From assembly GCF_001428105.1 (NCBI RefSeq), contig NZ_LMSJ01000022.1, positions 26,442 to 90,441 of the forward strand: a stretch of DNA of 64,000 bases. The letters are read 5' to 3'. Shown here in pieces: positions 19,558-28,004 of this stretch (position 1 is the stretch's first letter; every line of letters starts with the position of its first letter). Source of the stretch: Paenibacillus sp. Soil766. Its GTDB lineage: Bacteria; Bacillota; Bacilli; Paenibacillales; NBRC-103111. The notes beneath the pieces are model-generated. The model worked only from the letters and a program-made list of their open reading frames with translations. It was not told the origin of the DNA and ran no database searches. A program made the position numbers and the translations under genes.

Positions 19558-19667
19558 TCCAGCCACCCCCTTCAGTGTTAGCGGATCTTAGCTGTTCGGA
19601 AGTCTCCGCTTTGAGCTTAGTATTAGTGTATGTAGGTGGGAGCCTAGAAGTGCATGTACCTTATAAC

Positions 19668-19901
19668 TTAGACAAAGAAGTCATCTGGAACTAGCTCATT
19701 TAAATTGTATTGTCTATCCCGCTTTACACTAAGATAAGAAAGAAACTTTAGTCTCCTCTGATTAAACTCAAATATAGCCTGCTCTTTCGAGGTCTCCATT
19801 TCCTCCGCTTCGCTAAGAGATCCGAGCATCCGGTACGCCACAGCCAAAAGATGCTTCCATGATACCTCGAATTGCTCCGCCATCCACGGCTCACCATCCA
19901 T
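19668..19901 (-). pseudogene. Short ORF beginning like an ECF sigma factor
   Basis: 77 codons. Residues 12-34 (SWKHLLAVAYRMLGSLSEAEE) resemble region 2.1 of ECF sigma factors of the SigJ type, which read LLAIAYRMLGS. After that the sequence does not continue into regions 2.4 or 4 but runs into an unrecognised tail rich in Lys, Arg and Asn. Either a truncated sigma gene fused to other sequence or a small protein of unknown role. A possible ribosome binding site (GAGGAAG) precedes the ATG. Too short to act as a sigma factor. Confidence 0.45.
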
Positions 19902-20208
19902 TAGATTTCTTCCTCTTCATGAAAAAATTTTGTTTACATTAGTATGACGAAAGCTTCCCTGTTATGGTGATAACAAAACTAAGCCTCCTATAAGCTGATG
20001 TTCCAGAATACCCCGGTTTGATCCTTACCGATAAAGAATACCTTCATAAGCAGCATACAGATCGTTCTCCAACGCCTCAGAAGGTGCAACTTGATAGCTG
20101 CGCGAACAACTGGACCCAATTACAAAAAAAACTGCCGCAGTTCATTTGCATTGCGGCAGTTTTTTTGTAATTAGGATTGCTATTTACGGATAGGGTATAA
20201 CTAACGAA
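19902..20208. other. Intergenic region with one terminator
   Basis: Apart from the terminator at 20118-20172 I see no gene or regulatory element here. Confidence 0.5.
20118..20172 (-). terminator. Strong terminator after GH10 xylanase gene
   Basis: A long inverted repeat: ACTGCCGCA (20131-20139) pairs with TGCGGCAGT (20152-20160), and flanking A and T runs extend the pairing to AATTAC/GTAATT. It would end transcription from either side. It lies 37 bp past the xylanase stop. Confidence 0.85.
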
Positions 20209-23200
20209 TTAATTGATGTTGGTTGCGATATACGCAAGATCCCAGATATCAATTTTGTTATCGTCGTTCATATCAGCAACTTTAGCTTTTGCCCAATCTG
20301 TGCTGGTGGAGTTCTTGCCATAGTGATAAGCTACAATCGCGATGTCACCTACGTTGGTGTCTGCATCTCCGTTTATGTTTGCAGACTTATTAGCTGTTGC
20401 TTTGAAGGTATCAATGGATGTGTTGAGTGCTGCGAGAGCACTGTCAACTTGGGCTTGAGTTGCGCTTGCATTGTCTCTTACAGCAATTGCGGTGTTAATT
20501 ACTTCAAGGAGTGCGTCTTTAGCTGCTTGCGGATATTGACCAGGTTTAGTACCTACTATAGCCGCGTTGTACAGGGTTTGTGCACTCGTAATTGCTGCAT
20601 TCAAAGCAGTTTTATCCAGTTGAATAGCATCAACGGATATAGTCTTGCTGCTCAGTGCAGCAGTAGTTACGGTTCCATCAGGACCGCCAGTCTTCGCTTG
20701 AGAGACTGCAATGGTTCCACTTGTATTCTGAACACCGGACTTTACCTTAAAGGTTATATTCAAAACAGGTGTGCTGATTCCAGCTACCCCTCCTCCGATA
20801 TTAACGGAAATGATTCTCACTTTTCCAGGGGTAGCAGTATCTTCTTTCAGAACCTGAATGTTACTGGTTGCACCCGCTGCACTGACATAATCGAATACGC
20901 TGGAATCATAGCTTAGCGTGATATCCTGTGCGTACACGCTTTGTGTCACGCTATCCAGGCTAACAGCTGCTGTGAAAGTAGCTCCAGGTGTCACACTGTT
21001 GTTAGCTGCGATTGTTGCTGTAAGCGATTCGGCTTCTCCATTACCAGGTGTATAGATTCCAAGGTCGCCAAGGTCAATTGCATAGCTATTCTGGAGTTTC
21101 TCGTATTCGCCTGCAAAGAAATCATCCAGGTATGAATGTCCTAGAACGAATCTGTCCGGATTCACGGAGCCATAGTAGCCGGCATTGGCATTGCTCTGAC
21201 TGTCAAACAACACATAGCTTCCCTGCCATCCTGAACCGGCTACGCCCCAGCTGATGATGTGATCGATATAAGGGGCGAACCTGTTGAACAGTTTGTACAT
21301 CAGCGCGTACTCATAACCAAGGGCGTCAGACTGTCTGACATTAAGTACTGTGGGAGCGACCGCGCCGCCGCCTGGGGTGCTAGTCGGTGCCTTAAGGTCA
21401 AGTTCTGAGTAGGCAATACCGGAAAGAAGGCCTTCGTCAATGAGAGAAGCATAGAGGGCCATGGCATATTGGTTATCGCTTGCAAGGGTCTTTCCAATCG
21501 AATCGTGTCCCTGAATACCCATGTCTTCGATAAGGGGTCTTCCGTCATACAGCGGATCGGAGAGCCATGCGGTGTTCACTGCTCGAATCATGTTGTATGC
21601 AGTTCTCGCTTTGGTGCGATTAGAAATGTCATAATCGTTATAGGTCAATTTCGGAGGATCGTTAACGATATACGCATCAATGCTGCCAACGTTGTCGTGT
21701 CCGTCGAGCTTCATGTACGCTGGAAGATTAGCGTAGTTGGATTTGTAAGCCGCCGCCATCTTGGCGTTGGGGGCCGCGATGTGCGCGTTTTTGAAGAGCA
21801 AGTAAATGTAATGCTCGGTGATATCGCCGCCAATTAGATCATCCGACATTGCAGAAAGCCAGTTGGTGTTTTTGAGTGACTGTCTCCAGCTGTTCGGATC
21901 CGCGGGGATGGTTTCGCTGTGACGGCTTTCGTGGACCTCTTCGTTGAGTACGTCCCATGAATGGATGGGGATTACTCCGCGAGATACACTTGAGCCATAC
22001 TTCGTATCTGTGGTTAGAAAGTGCCGCATCACATACATTGTGTGGTTAAACTGCACTCTTCTGGCCATTTCTTTGTCTACCTTAACCGTAGTTGTAACGC
22101 CGTTGCCCAATCCATAGTAGTTGGTTGTTCCATTATATCCCAAGGAAAGGGTCGCGGGAATCATCTGTCTCATCCATGCAGGGGCCTGGTTGTACCATGC
22201 CAAAACGTGGGCGTGAGACTTATACTGTCCGGGAGTTCCGGAATCCCTGATCGCTTGATAAGCGCTGGTCGGGAAACTGTATTCACCTATACCAGGGGTG
22301 TTGGTTGCGCCGCTAAGAGCCTCGCCAGTAACGCTTTTCAACCAGCTCGGGCCGCGGGGATGCGTTGCATCGGCCTTGAGATTGTTGCCGTCGACAAAGA
22401 TTTCATAGTGATTAGCTCTGGTTCCGGTTACTGCTCCGGTACCGATCGTACCGACCATGAACTTGCCATTATCCTTGTTGTAAACATTCTTTAAAGGCGT
22501 TACGACACTTTGGTTTTCCTTGTTGACAACATTCGGAAGCGCAACACCGTTAGGATCCGGTGCAGTTATTTTGATGTTGCCGACAAGAAGCTTACCTGTT
22601 TCTGCGGGACGGCCGTTCTCGCCATGGAGCTCAAGAATGAAGATCGAAGAAGTGCCAGTTGTGGCGGTAATGCTGTTGTGCTTCAACAACCAGGTTTCAC
22701 CGTTGTAGCTGCCAATCCAGTCAGGGTTAAGGTTGTTATACTCGTATTCCCTGAGGTAGGTATCGATGTCAGAGCCGGCATTTCTGATCCTCCACCTCAT
22801 GAATTTTCCCTGCGCGCTCTTGGGATAGAACACATCAAACTCAATAGTTGAGCCTGCCGGGACATCTACACTCGGGGACAACGGAGATTGAAGAGAAATT
22901 CCTCCGAAGGTGGAGGTTCCGTTATGGACGTAATTGATCTGAAGCACATCAGCTTTGCCTTGGGAATCTGCAAAAGGGTACGGAATCACATTGAATGTAC
23001 CACCAGCAAAGTCGGCGGGGACACGGCTATCAAGCGGCGTTCTCTTGGTCCAGACATTGGTTGGCGCAGTAACTTTTACAGGTACTTTACCAGGACCCGG
23101 ATCAAGACGGAAATAGGGATCTGAACCGTCCGCTTTGATCTTTCCAGTGAAACTCACTATTGCGTTTTCAAGGCTAGCTATGGCTTCGCCGGCAGGAGTG

Positions 23201-23490
23201 AGCGCATTGCGCGCGAACTCAAGTGCGTTATCAAGATCTTTGAGTTCGTCGGCGTACACCCACGGGAAAGCTTTGTTCACATCAGATCCAACGTCAGTTT
23301 GGCTAATCTGGAGCGGAAATTCCTCGTTGCCGGCTTTTAGAGCTTCGGCTTGTGCAATGAGGTCGTTCAGTTCATGTGTCTGTTCGACTCCAGCTGCAGC
23401 GGCCGGGACGGGGGCAAACGCGAATATTGAGAACAGCATGATGACTACGAGGATGCGGGAGAGGCCGATTAAGGGTTTTTCACGGTTCAT
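20209..23490 (-). CDS. Secreted multidomain GH10 xylanase with cohesin- and dockerin-like domains
   Basis: Endo-1,4-beta-xylanase, 1093 residues. The signal peptide ends near VPAAAAG (about residue 34). Order: helical FIVAR-like stretch (40-120), CBM4/9/22-type beta-sandwich (140-310), GH10 catalytic domain (about 330-800), cohesin-like domain (about 822-950), second FIVAR-like helical segment (957-1030), and a C-terminal dockerin-like pair of Ca-binding repeats (NINGDADTNVGD and ADMNDDNKIDIWDLAYI). Acid/base Glu517 is in SWDVLNEE and the nucleophile Glu696 in YSELDL; HVLAWYNQAPAWM is the usual HTLVWHSQ motif in altered form. GAAAAGGAG precedes the ATG. The N-terminal part of the catalytic domain is unusually divergent. 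A perfect cre box lies 220 bp upstream. No other cohesin or dockerin gene is in the window. Confidence 0.9.
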   Translation of the reverse strand: MNREKPLIGLSRILVVIMLFSIFAFAPVPAAAAGVEQTHELNDLIAQAEALKAGNEEFPLQISQTDVGSDVNKAFPWVYADELKDLDNALEFARNALTPAGEAIASLENAIVSFTGKIKADGSDPYFRLDPGPGKVPVKVTAPTNVWTKRTPLDSRVPADFAGGTFNVIPYPFADSQGKADVLQINYVHNGTSTFGGISLQSPLSPSVDVPAGSTIEFDVFYPKSAQGKFMRWRIRNAGSDIDTYLREYEYNNLNPDWIGSYNGETWLLKHNSITATTGTSSIFILELHGENGRPAETGKLLVGNIKITAPDPNGVALPNVVNKENQSVVTPLKNVYNKDNGKFMVGTIGTGAVTGTRANHYEIFVDGNNLKADATHPRGPSWLKSVTGEALSGATNTPGIGEYSFPTSAYQAIRDSGTPGQYKSHAHVLAWYNQAPAWMRQMIPATLSLGYNGTTNYYGLGNGVTTTVKVDKEMARRVQFNHTMYVMRHFLTTDTKYGSSVSRGVIPIHSWDVLNEEVHESRHSETIPADPNSWRQSLKNTNWLSAMSDDLIGGDITEHYIYLLFKNAHIAAPNAKMAAAYKSNYANLPAYMKLDGHDNVGSIDAYIVNDPPKLTYNDYDISNRTKARTAYNMIRAVNTAWLSDPLYDGRPLIEDMGIQGHDSIGKTLASDNQYAMALYASLIDEGLLSGIAYSELDLKAPTSTPGGGAVAPTVLNVRQSDALGYEYALMYKLFNRFAPYIDHIISWGVAGSGWQGSYVLFDSQSNANAGYYGSVNPDRFVLGHSYLDDFFAGEYEKLQNSYAIDLGDLGIYTPGNGEAESLTATIAANNSVTPGATFTAAVSLDSVTQSVYAQDITLSYDSSVFDYVSAAGATSNIQVLKEDTATPGKVRIISVNIGGGVAGISTPVLNITFKVKSGVQNTSGTIAVSQAKTGGPDGTVTTAALSSKTISVDAIQLDKTALNAAITSAQTLYNAAIVGTKPGQYPQAAKDALLEVINTAIAVRDNASATQAQVDSALAALNTSIDTFKATANKSANINGDADTNVGDIAIVAYHYGKNSTSTDWAKAKVADMNDDNKIDIWDLAYIATNIN

Positions 23491-23513
23491 CTTCGTTTTA
23501 CTCCTTTTCTTAA

Positions 23514-23545
23514 GGCAACCTCTAAAATCTCGGTTTAGAGTCGCC
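23514..23545 (-). promoter_or_regulatory. Hairpin in GH10 mRNA leader
   Basis: CTCTAAA (23520-23526) pairs with TTTAGAG (23534-23540), and outer GGC/GCC bases add to the stem. It ends just before the ribosome binding site of the xylanase gene. It may stabilise the mRNA or affect translation; function not shown. Confidence 0.4.
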
Positions 23546-23708
23546 CAATTTTTAGATTTCGGAATTTTTTACAACTTTACCGATAAAATGTTGTTTAAAG
23601 ATTTTGGATTTTTTGATGAATTGACCATCAAATATGCCTCCGTTTCTTACTGAGCACTTGCCCCTTGGGCAATATAAACACCTCCCTCTAATGTTGGTTG
23701 GCAGATTT

Positions 23709-23722
23709 TGAAAACGTTTTCA
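23709..23722. promoter_or_regulatory. Perfect cre box upstream of xylanase gene
   Basis: TGAAAACGTTTTCA is a full palindrome that matches all 14 positions of the CcpA consensus TGWAANCGNTNWCA. It lies 219 bp upstream of the GH10 start. This suggests glucose repression of the xylanase. Confidence 0.75.
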
Positions 23723-23906
23723 CGAAAGCGAATACAAGGTCTCTACCTTCTACAGCCTTAACAGTTGAATGCAGCTCAGCTGTTTGTGTCACCGACGGTG
23801 TAGACTATCCTCTTATCTCTGCCACTCTGTATTGACTATTGTTAATAGGATATACAAACCATAGAATTAACTCCATGGATGGATAATAGAACATTTGTAC
23901 TTTTTT

Positions 23907-23920
23907 CGAAAGCGGTTACA
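23907..23920. promoter_or_regulatory. Second cre-like box
   Basis: On the minus strand TGTAACCGCTTTCG matches 13 of 14 positions of the cre consensus. It lies 417 bp upstream of the GH10 start and borders the sigK relic. Confidence 0.4.
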
Positions 23921-23957
23921 ACTCAGACCCTGGTTTATGATTTCTGTTGACCTTACT

Positions 23958-24188
23958 TTCATCAAGACCCCTTTTCGTTTGGTCATGCGCTGTGCAATGC
24001 CCAACTCCTTCCGTACCAACCGCGCCACGCACTCTTTCGCGAAATATTACTTATACAATTCGAAAGCATTATTCGCTTACTAGCATCGCCACCTATTGCC
24101 TCAAGAATCGGACTATCGTTTCGTGTCAATACAGCTGCTTAATCAATATCGCAAGAATGGCAACAATCCTGGCATTCCAGCTACCCTC
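23958..24188 (-). pseudogene. Decayed second copy of sigK
   Basis: Two fragments in the correct order. At 24130-24188 the minus strand repeats the sigK start: 24 of 27 bases from the ribosome binding site through GCTGGAATGCC to GGATTGTT agree, followed by AAGCAGCT. At 23958-24040 one frame reads KECVARLVRKELGI and KRKGVLMK, matching [13 protein letters not shown] and KRALMK of SigK region 4. The middle (regions 2 and 3) is deleted and stops interrupt the frame. It is a gene relic, about 4.4 kb from the intact sigK and on the same strand. Confidence 0.65.
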
Positions 24189-24218
24189 TTGATCGTATTG
24201 CAGAGCAAAATACAACTA

Positions 24219-24266
24219 AGGGGACTGCTTCAAGGGCGATAATCGCACCTTTGAAGACAGTCCCCT
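24219..24266 (-). terminator. Hairpin after SLH protein gene
   Basis: AGGGGACTGCTTCAA pairs with TTGAAGACAGTCCCCT with one small irregularity. It lies just past the stop of the SLH protein gene. There is no long T run, so it may act as an mRNA end stabiliser instead. Confidence 0.5.
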
Positions 24267-24272
24267 GCCAAG

Positions 24273-27200
24273 CTAGTTCAACTTATTCAATAATCGGTAG
24301 ATGATCACGGCCGCTTGTGCTCTGGTTGTACTTTCGTTCGGCATAAAGCTTCCGTTACTTCCTTCAATAATACCTGCGCCTTGCATAGTGCTTATAGCTT
24401 CCATCGCATAGTTCGCTATGTCGGACATGTCATTAAAAGCTTCAGAGCTACCCTTCGCAGGAATGCTTACGTTCAGCACTTGTAAAATCCGGCTAGCCAT
24501 TACGGCCATATCTTGTCTGGATATTACTTCGTCTCCACCAAAGCTTCCATCTTCCCTGCCGCTAATGACACCAAGCCGCTCTGCGGCAGCAATGGAGCCG
24601 TAATACCAATCATGCTGATCCATATCTCCGAAGGAGGAAGAGCCCGCATGTTCATCGGTCAAGCTAAAGCTTCTCATCAAAAGTGTTACGAATTCAGCTC
24701 TAGTGACCGGGCTGTTAGGTGCATAGCTATCTGCACTTACACCATTAACAACTTCTCTGGCGGCCAATGCTTCAATACTTGCTTGCGCCCAAGATACTTC
24801 GTTGAGGTCTTGGAAGGTAACATCCTTGTAGAATACAGCATAGTCGCCAAGCTCTGCCGTTGTGAACTCGACTTGTCCTGTAGCTGCATTGTAAGCCCCA
24901 TTAACAAGAACCTCTAATTGCCCTGATGCGTTCACATAGCTTACGATTACTTTCTCAGGAGATTCTCCCGGTTTCAGCGTATAGCTAACAGCTATTCGAG
25001 CACCCTCGGCACCCAAGTTGCTGATTGGTTTTCCATCCATTTGCACGTCAAATTGGAATACACTGCCGCTCCCAATGGACTGTCTAGCCTGCTCTGACAG
25101 AACTCCACGTTCAACGTTCGTTACAACAACTTGAATATTCTTTCCATCTGTCCCTGCCTGTTGCTTCAATGCTTGAATAGGAAGGATAACCTTAGAAGCC
25201 CCTGCATGGAATGCGATCTGTTTCACTTGGTTGGCATCCGCTTTGTTCAGCAATTCAACAGGAACTTGTATGACAAGCTTCTTAGTAGTCGACTCTGCTG
25301 GAACGCTTAAGCTTATCGTTCCAGCAATAACTCCCTGAATGGCACTATTCATTTCTTGTTCTTTAATTGTAACTGAAGATGTATTAGGATCCTTAGGTTC
25401 TTCCTTTACGGGTACACCTACCGTACCGTTGTTGCCTGTTCCTACCGGCGTATCATCGGAGTTATCATCGTCTTCCCCATTATTGTTACTGGCTGTCACC
25501 GTTATATTCGCAGTCGCTTGCAGCGCAGTTCCGGATACCGATCCATGTACTACAAAGGCACCAACTTGTGCATAAAGCGTTGGAGCGATGTTGTCCCAGA
25601 CAACCTGAAGCTGTGAGGTTAGCTGATTATCATATACGGCCGTTACAACCGTCGGTAAGATTGGCGCTATCCCTGTTGTCGTGCTTACGGCAACAGGCTC
25701 AATCGCTAGGATGACCGCCGGAGTTTCAGTTACCGTAATATTCGCTACTGCGCGAATGCTTGTGCCTGCGACATCCCCATTTACGACAAACGAGCCAGCT
25801 TCGGCATACTGGGAAGCATCCACGAGATCCCATGTAACGGACTGCGATGAAGTAGATTGATCATCATACACAGCTGTTACTACTGTAGGAAGCTCTGGTG
25901 CAATACCTTTCGTTGTCAACACCCCAATCGGATTGATACTAACGATCACTGGGTTTGGATTAACAGTGACTTGAGCCTCCGCTCTCACATCGGTCCCCTC
26001 TACTACACCATACACAACAAAGCTTCCTGCCTGCGCATATTGCGAAGGTGCCACAGTATCCCAGATTACAGGGTGTGATTTTTGGGACTGATCGTCATAT
26101 ACGGCAGTCACATGAGTAGGCAATACTGGCGCTGCTCCAATAGCGGTCGTAACCAACTTAGGCTCGAAACTGACAATAGCAGCCGGAGTAGCTCCTACAG
26201 TGATATGCGCCTCTGCTCGAATTGCTGTACCAGCTACAGTCCCTTGTAGAGTAAAGGTACCTTCCGCCGCATACTGAACGGGTGCTATGCTGTCCCATGT
26301 TACCGGCAGCATTTCGACCGACTCGTCACTATAAGTAACAGAAACGGTTGAAGGCAATGTTGGAGCAACATTGACATACGTATTCACGTCAACTGGTGAT
26401 ACCGCATTAATAACGGCTGTTCCAGGAATGATTTCACCACTGCCCATTTTGACGTGGTCCAATGTAATATTAGCGACGGGAACCGTGTCTCCGCCAATTT
26501 TCATCACATTGCCGCCGGTACCTAAACTGGCTGCTCCAGCCCAAGCTAGCTGACCGTCAATGTATAAGTCATACGTATAATTCGCGTGAACAACTACTCT
26601 GTAATCGTGATACACCGTTGTATCCAAAGTAGTTGTCTTGGTCGGGCTGCTTGCTTTATTTTGTGCCGTACCTTCTGTGCCATACTTTAAATAAAGCCCG
26701 ATCTGATAATTTCCACTTCTAATTGTAAATTCATTCGTGGTGTTTGCCGCATTTACCTTGGCTCTATACTCTACAGTGAAGGCCCCCACAATAGGCGTGA
26801 AAGCGGTTTTCAGTAAATACGTTGAAAAACCGGTGCTTGTGTCAATAATTTTAACATTCCCGCTGTCCTGCGTTACGGAGCCAGAGCCATTGACCAATTT
26901 GGACCAGCCTCGTGAATACTTATTCATATCGTCATTAAAGTATTTAAATGGGCCTGGCGGCAGTGGAGGTATCTCGTCTATTGGTTCAACTGCATTCGGG
27001 TCCATCTTGGCATAGGCAAGCACGCCGCCTAATCGGTCGCCCTGCTCATAGAACATGTATAAGTCTTCGCCGTCATATACAAAGTTAGCCGAGGCTGTTC
27101 GTCCTTTATCAATCACGTCATCAGAGTCATGCAATACGCCCAGATGATTCTCTAGGTCAAAATTAGCACCAACCTCGGTAATATGCACATTGCCCGAAGA

Positions 27201-27965
27201 CGCATGGTAAGCTACATAATGCTTGCCATTCCATGGAAAATAAGTGGGACCGGACAAGTTTGTTCCTTCAGATGCATTGGAAGTAATCAATGGATTCTTT
27301 TGTGTCGTCCAGTTGAGACCATCATTCGACCATGCCAGATAAATGTTTCTTTTATTCGCTGTAGTATTACCCATCAGCAGCATGATGTAAGTATTATTTT
27401 TGGAAGGAATCGTGTACTTGAACACCTTGGCATATGAGGTTTCCATCAAGCCGACAAAATCACTAGTGCCAAGCGCTTTTCGCTCATACGTAAAGTTGAT
27501 GCCGTCTGATGTTGAGGCAATCCTTGTCGTCGTATTTTCCCCATGGTAATACATGTAATATTTCTGAGCTGCATCGTTCCATATCATATAAGGTGAGGAT
27601 ACATGCGACACATTGTAATGAGGAGACCAGACATTAGCGATTAACGGGTTAGCGTCGTACTCCGTCCAAGGCCCATCCAAGGAATCGGAGTAAGCAAGAT
27701 TTATCCCACCTGGCGCATCGTGAGGAGCATAGTACAAATAATAATTGCCTAACGGATTCGCGATGTGTTCCCTTGCATTAACAACCTGAGGAAATATAAT
27801 CTCGTCCGTAGGATTATATTTTAACTCCAGCGGGTCCAAGACTTGCCCCTGATATTTGAAAATTGGAAAACCTGCTAGAGCGGACGCAGGTTTAGGGTTA
27901 ACAACGACTACAATGCTCAGTACCATGATAAAACATAAAAAACTGGCTATCACTTTTTTTAGCAT
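24273..27965 (-). CDS. Cell-surface beta-propeller glycosidase with Ig-like repeats and SLH domains
   Basis: 1230-residue secreted, wall-anchored protein. The signal peptide ends near PKPASALAG (about 32). Residues 40-325 look like a five-bladed propeller of the GH43/GH117/GH130 fold, with repeated YYLYYAP, YYMYYHG and YLAWSNDGLNW strands; I cannot assign the family firmly. Residues 340-515 resemble a LamG/concanavalin-type carbohydrate-binding sandwich. Four tandem Ig-like repeats of about 77 residues follow (517-823), then an acidic Asn/Asp linker, a beta-rich domain (about 865-1050) and three SLH domains to the end (VTRAEFVTLLMRSF, ISRQDMAVMASRIL, TTRAQAAVIIYRLL). SLH domains hold proteins to pyruvylated wall polymer. 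It follows the permease genes by 39 bp, so it may share their operon. Confidence 0.88.
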   Translation of the reverse strand: MLKKVIASFLCFIMVLSIVVVVNPKPASALAGFPIFKYQGQVLDPLELKYNPTDEIIFPQVVNAREHIANPLGNYYLYYAPHDAPGGINLAYSDSLDGPWTEYDANPLIANVWSPHYNVSHVSSPYMIWNDAAQKYYMYYHGENTTTRIASTSDGINFTYERKALGTSDFVGLMETSYAKVFKYTIPSKNNTYIMLLMGNTTANKRNIYLAWSNDGLNWTTQKNPLITSNASEGTNLSGPTYFPWNGKHYVAYHASSGNVHITEVGANFDLENHLGVLHDSDDVIDKGRTASANFVYDGEDLYMFYEQGDRLGGVLAYAKMDPNAVEPIDEIPPLPPGPFKYFNDDMNKYSRGWSKLVNGSGSVTQDSGNVKIIDTSTGFSTYLLKTAFTPIVGAFTVEYRAKVNAANTTNEFTIRSGNYQIGLYLKYGTEGTAQNKASSPTKTTTLDTTVYHDYRVVVHANYTYDLYIDGQLAWAGAASLGTGGNVMKIGGDTVPVANITLDHVKMGSGEIIPGTAVINAVSPVDVNTYVNVAPTLPSTVSVTYSDESVEMLPVTWDSIAPVQYAAEGTFTLQGTVAGTAIRAEAHITVGATPAAIVSFEPKLVTTAIGAAPVLPTHVTAVYDDQSQKSHPVIWDTVAPSQYAQAGSFVVYGVVEGTDVRAEAQVTVNPNPVIVSINPIGVLTTKGIAPELPTVVTAVYDDQSTSSQSVTWDLVDASQYAEAGSFVVNGDVAGTSIRAVANITVTETPAVILAIEPVAVSTTTGIAPILPTVVTAVYDNQLTSQLQVVWDNIAPTLYAQVGAFVVHGSVSGTALQATANITVTASNNNGEDDDNSDDTPVGTGNNGTVGVPVKEEPKDPNTSSVTIKEQEMNSAIQGVIAGTISLSVPAESTTKKLVIQVPVELLNKADANQVKQIAFHAGASKVILPIQALKQQAGTDGKNIQVVVTNVERGVLSEQARQSIGSGSVFQFDVQMDGKPISNLGAEGARIAVSYTLKPGESPEKVIVSYVNASGQLEVLVNGAYNAATGQVEFTTAELGDYAVFYKDVTFQDLNEVSWAQASIEALAAREVVNGVSADSYAPNSPVTRAEFVTLLMRSFSLTDEHAGSSSFGDMDQHDWYYGSIAAAERLGVISGREDGSFGGDEVISRQDMAVMASRILQVLNVSIPAKGSSEAFNDMSDIANYAMEAISTMQGAGIIEGSNGSFMPNESTTRAQAAVIIYRLLNKLN
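25497..26417 (-). repeat. Four tandem ~230-bp repeats coding Ig-like domains
   Basis: Within the SLH protein gene, residues 517-590, 597-668, 674-745 and 751-823 are copies of one domain. Each has AP.LP..V.A.Y.D.S, a later V.WD, then QYA.AG.FVV.G.V.GT and A.A.ITV. The copies have diverged, so they are not recent. Confidence 0.8.
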
Positions 27966-28004
27966 CAGTCTTGCTCCTTTTTAATTGTAGATGGTCTTCT
28001 CTTC

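Noticed and set aside
20323..20916. 197-codon plus-strand ORF
   Set aside because: Antisense to the cohesin and dockerin part of the xylanase; Cys- and Ser-rich shadow translation with no family signal.
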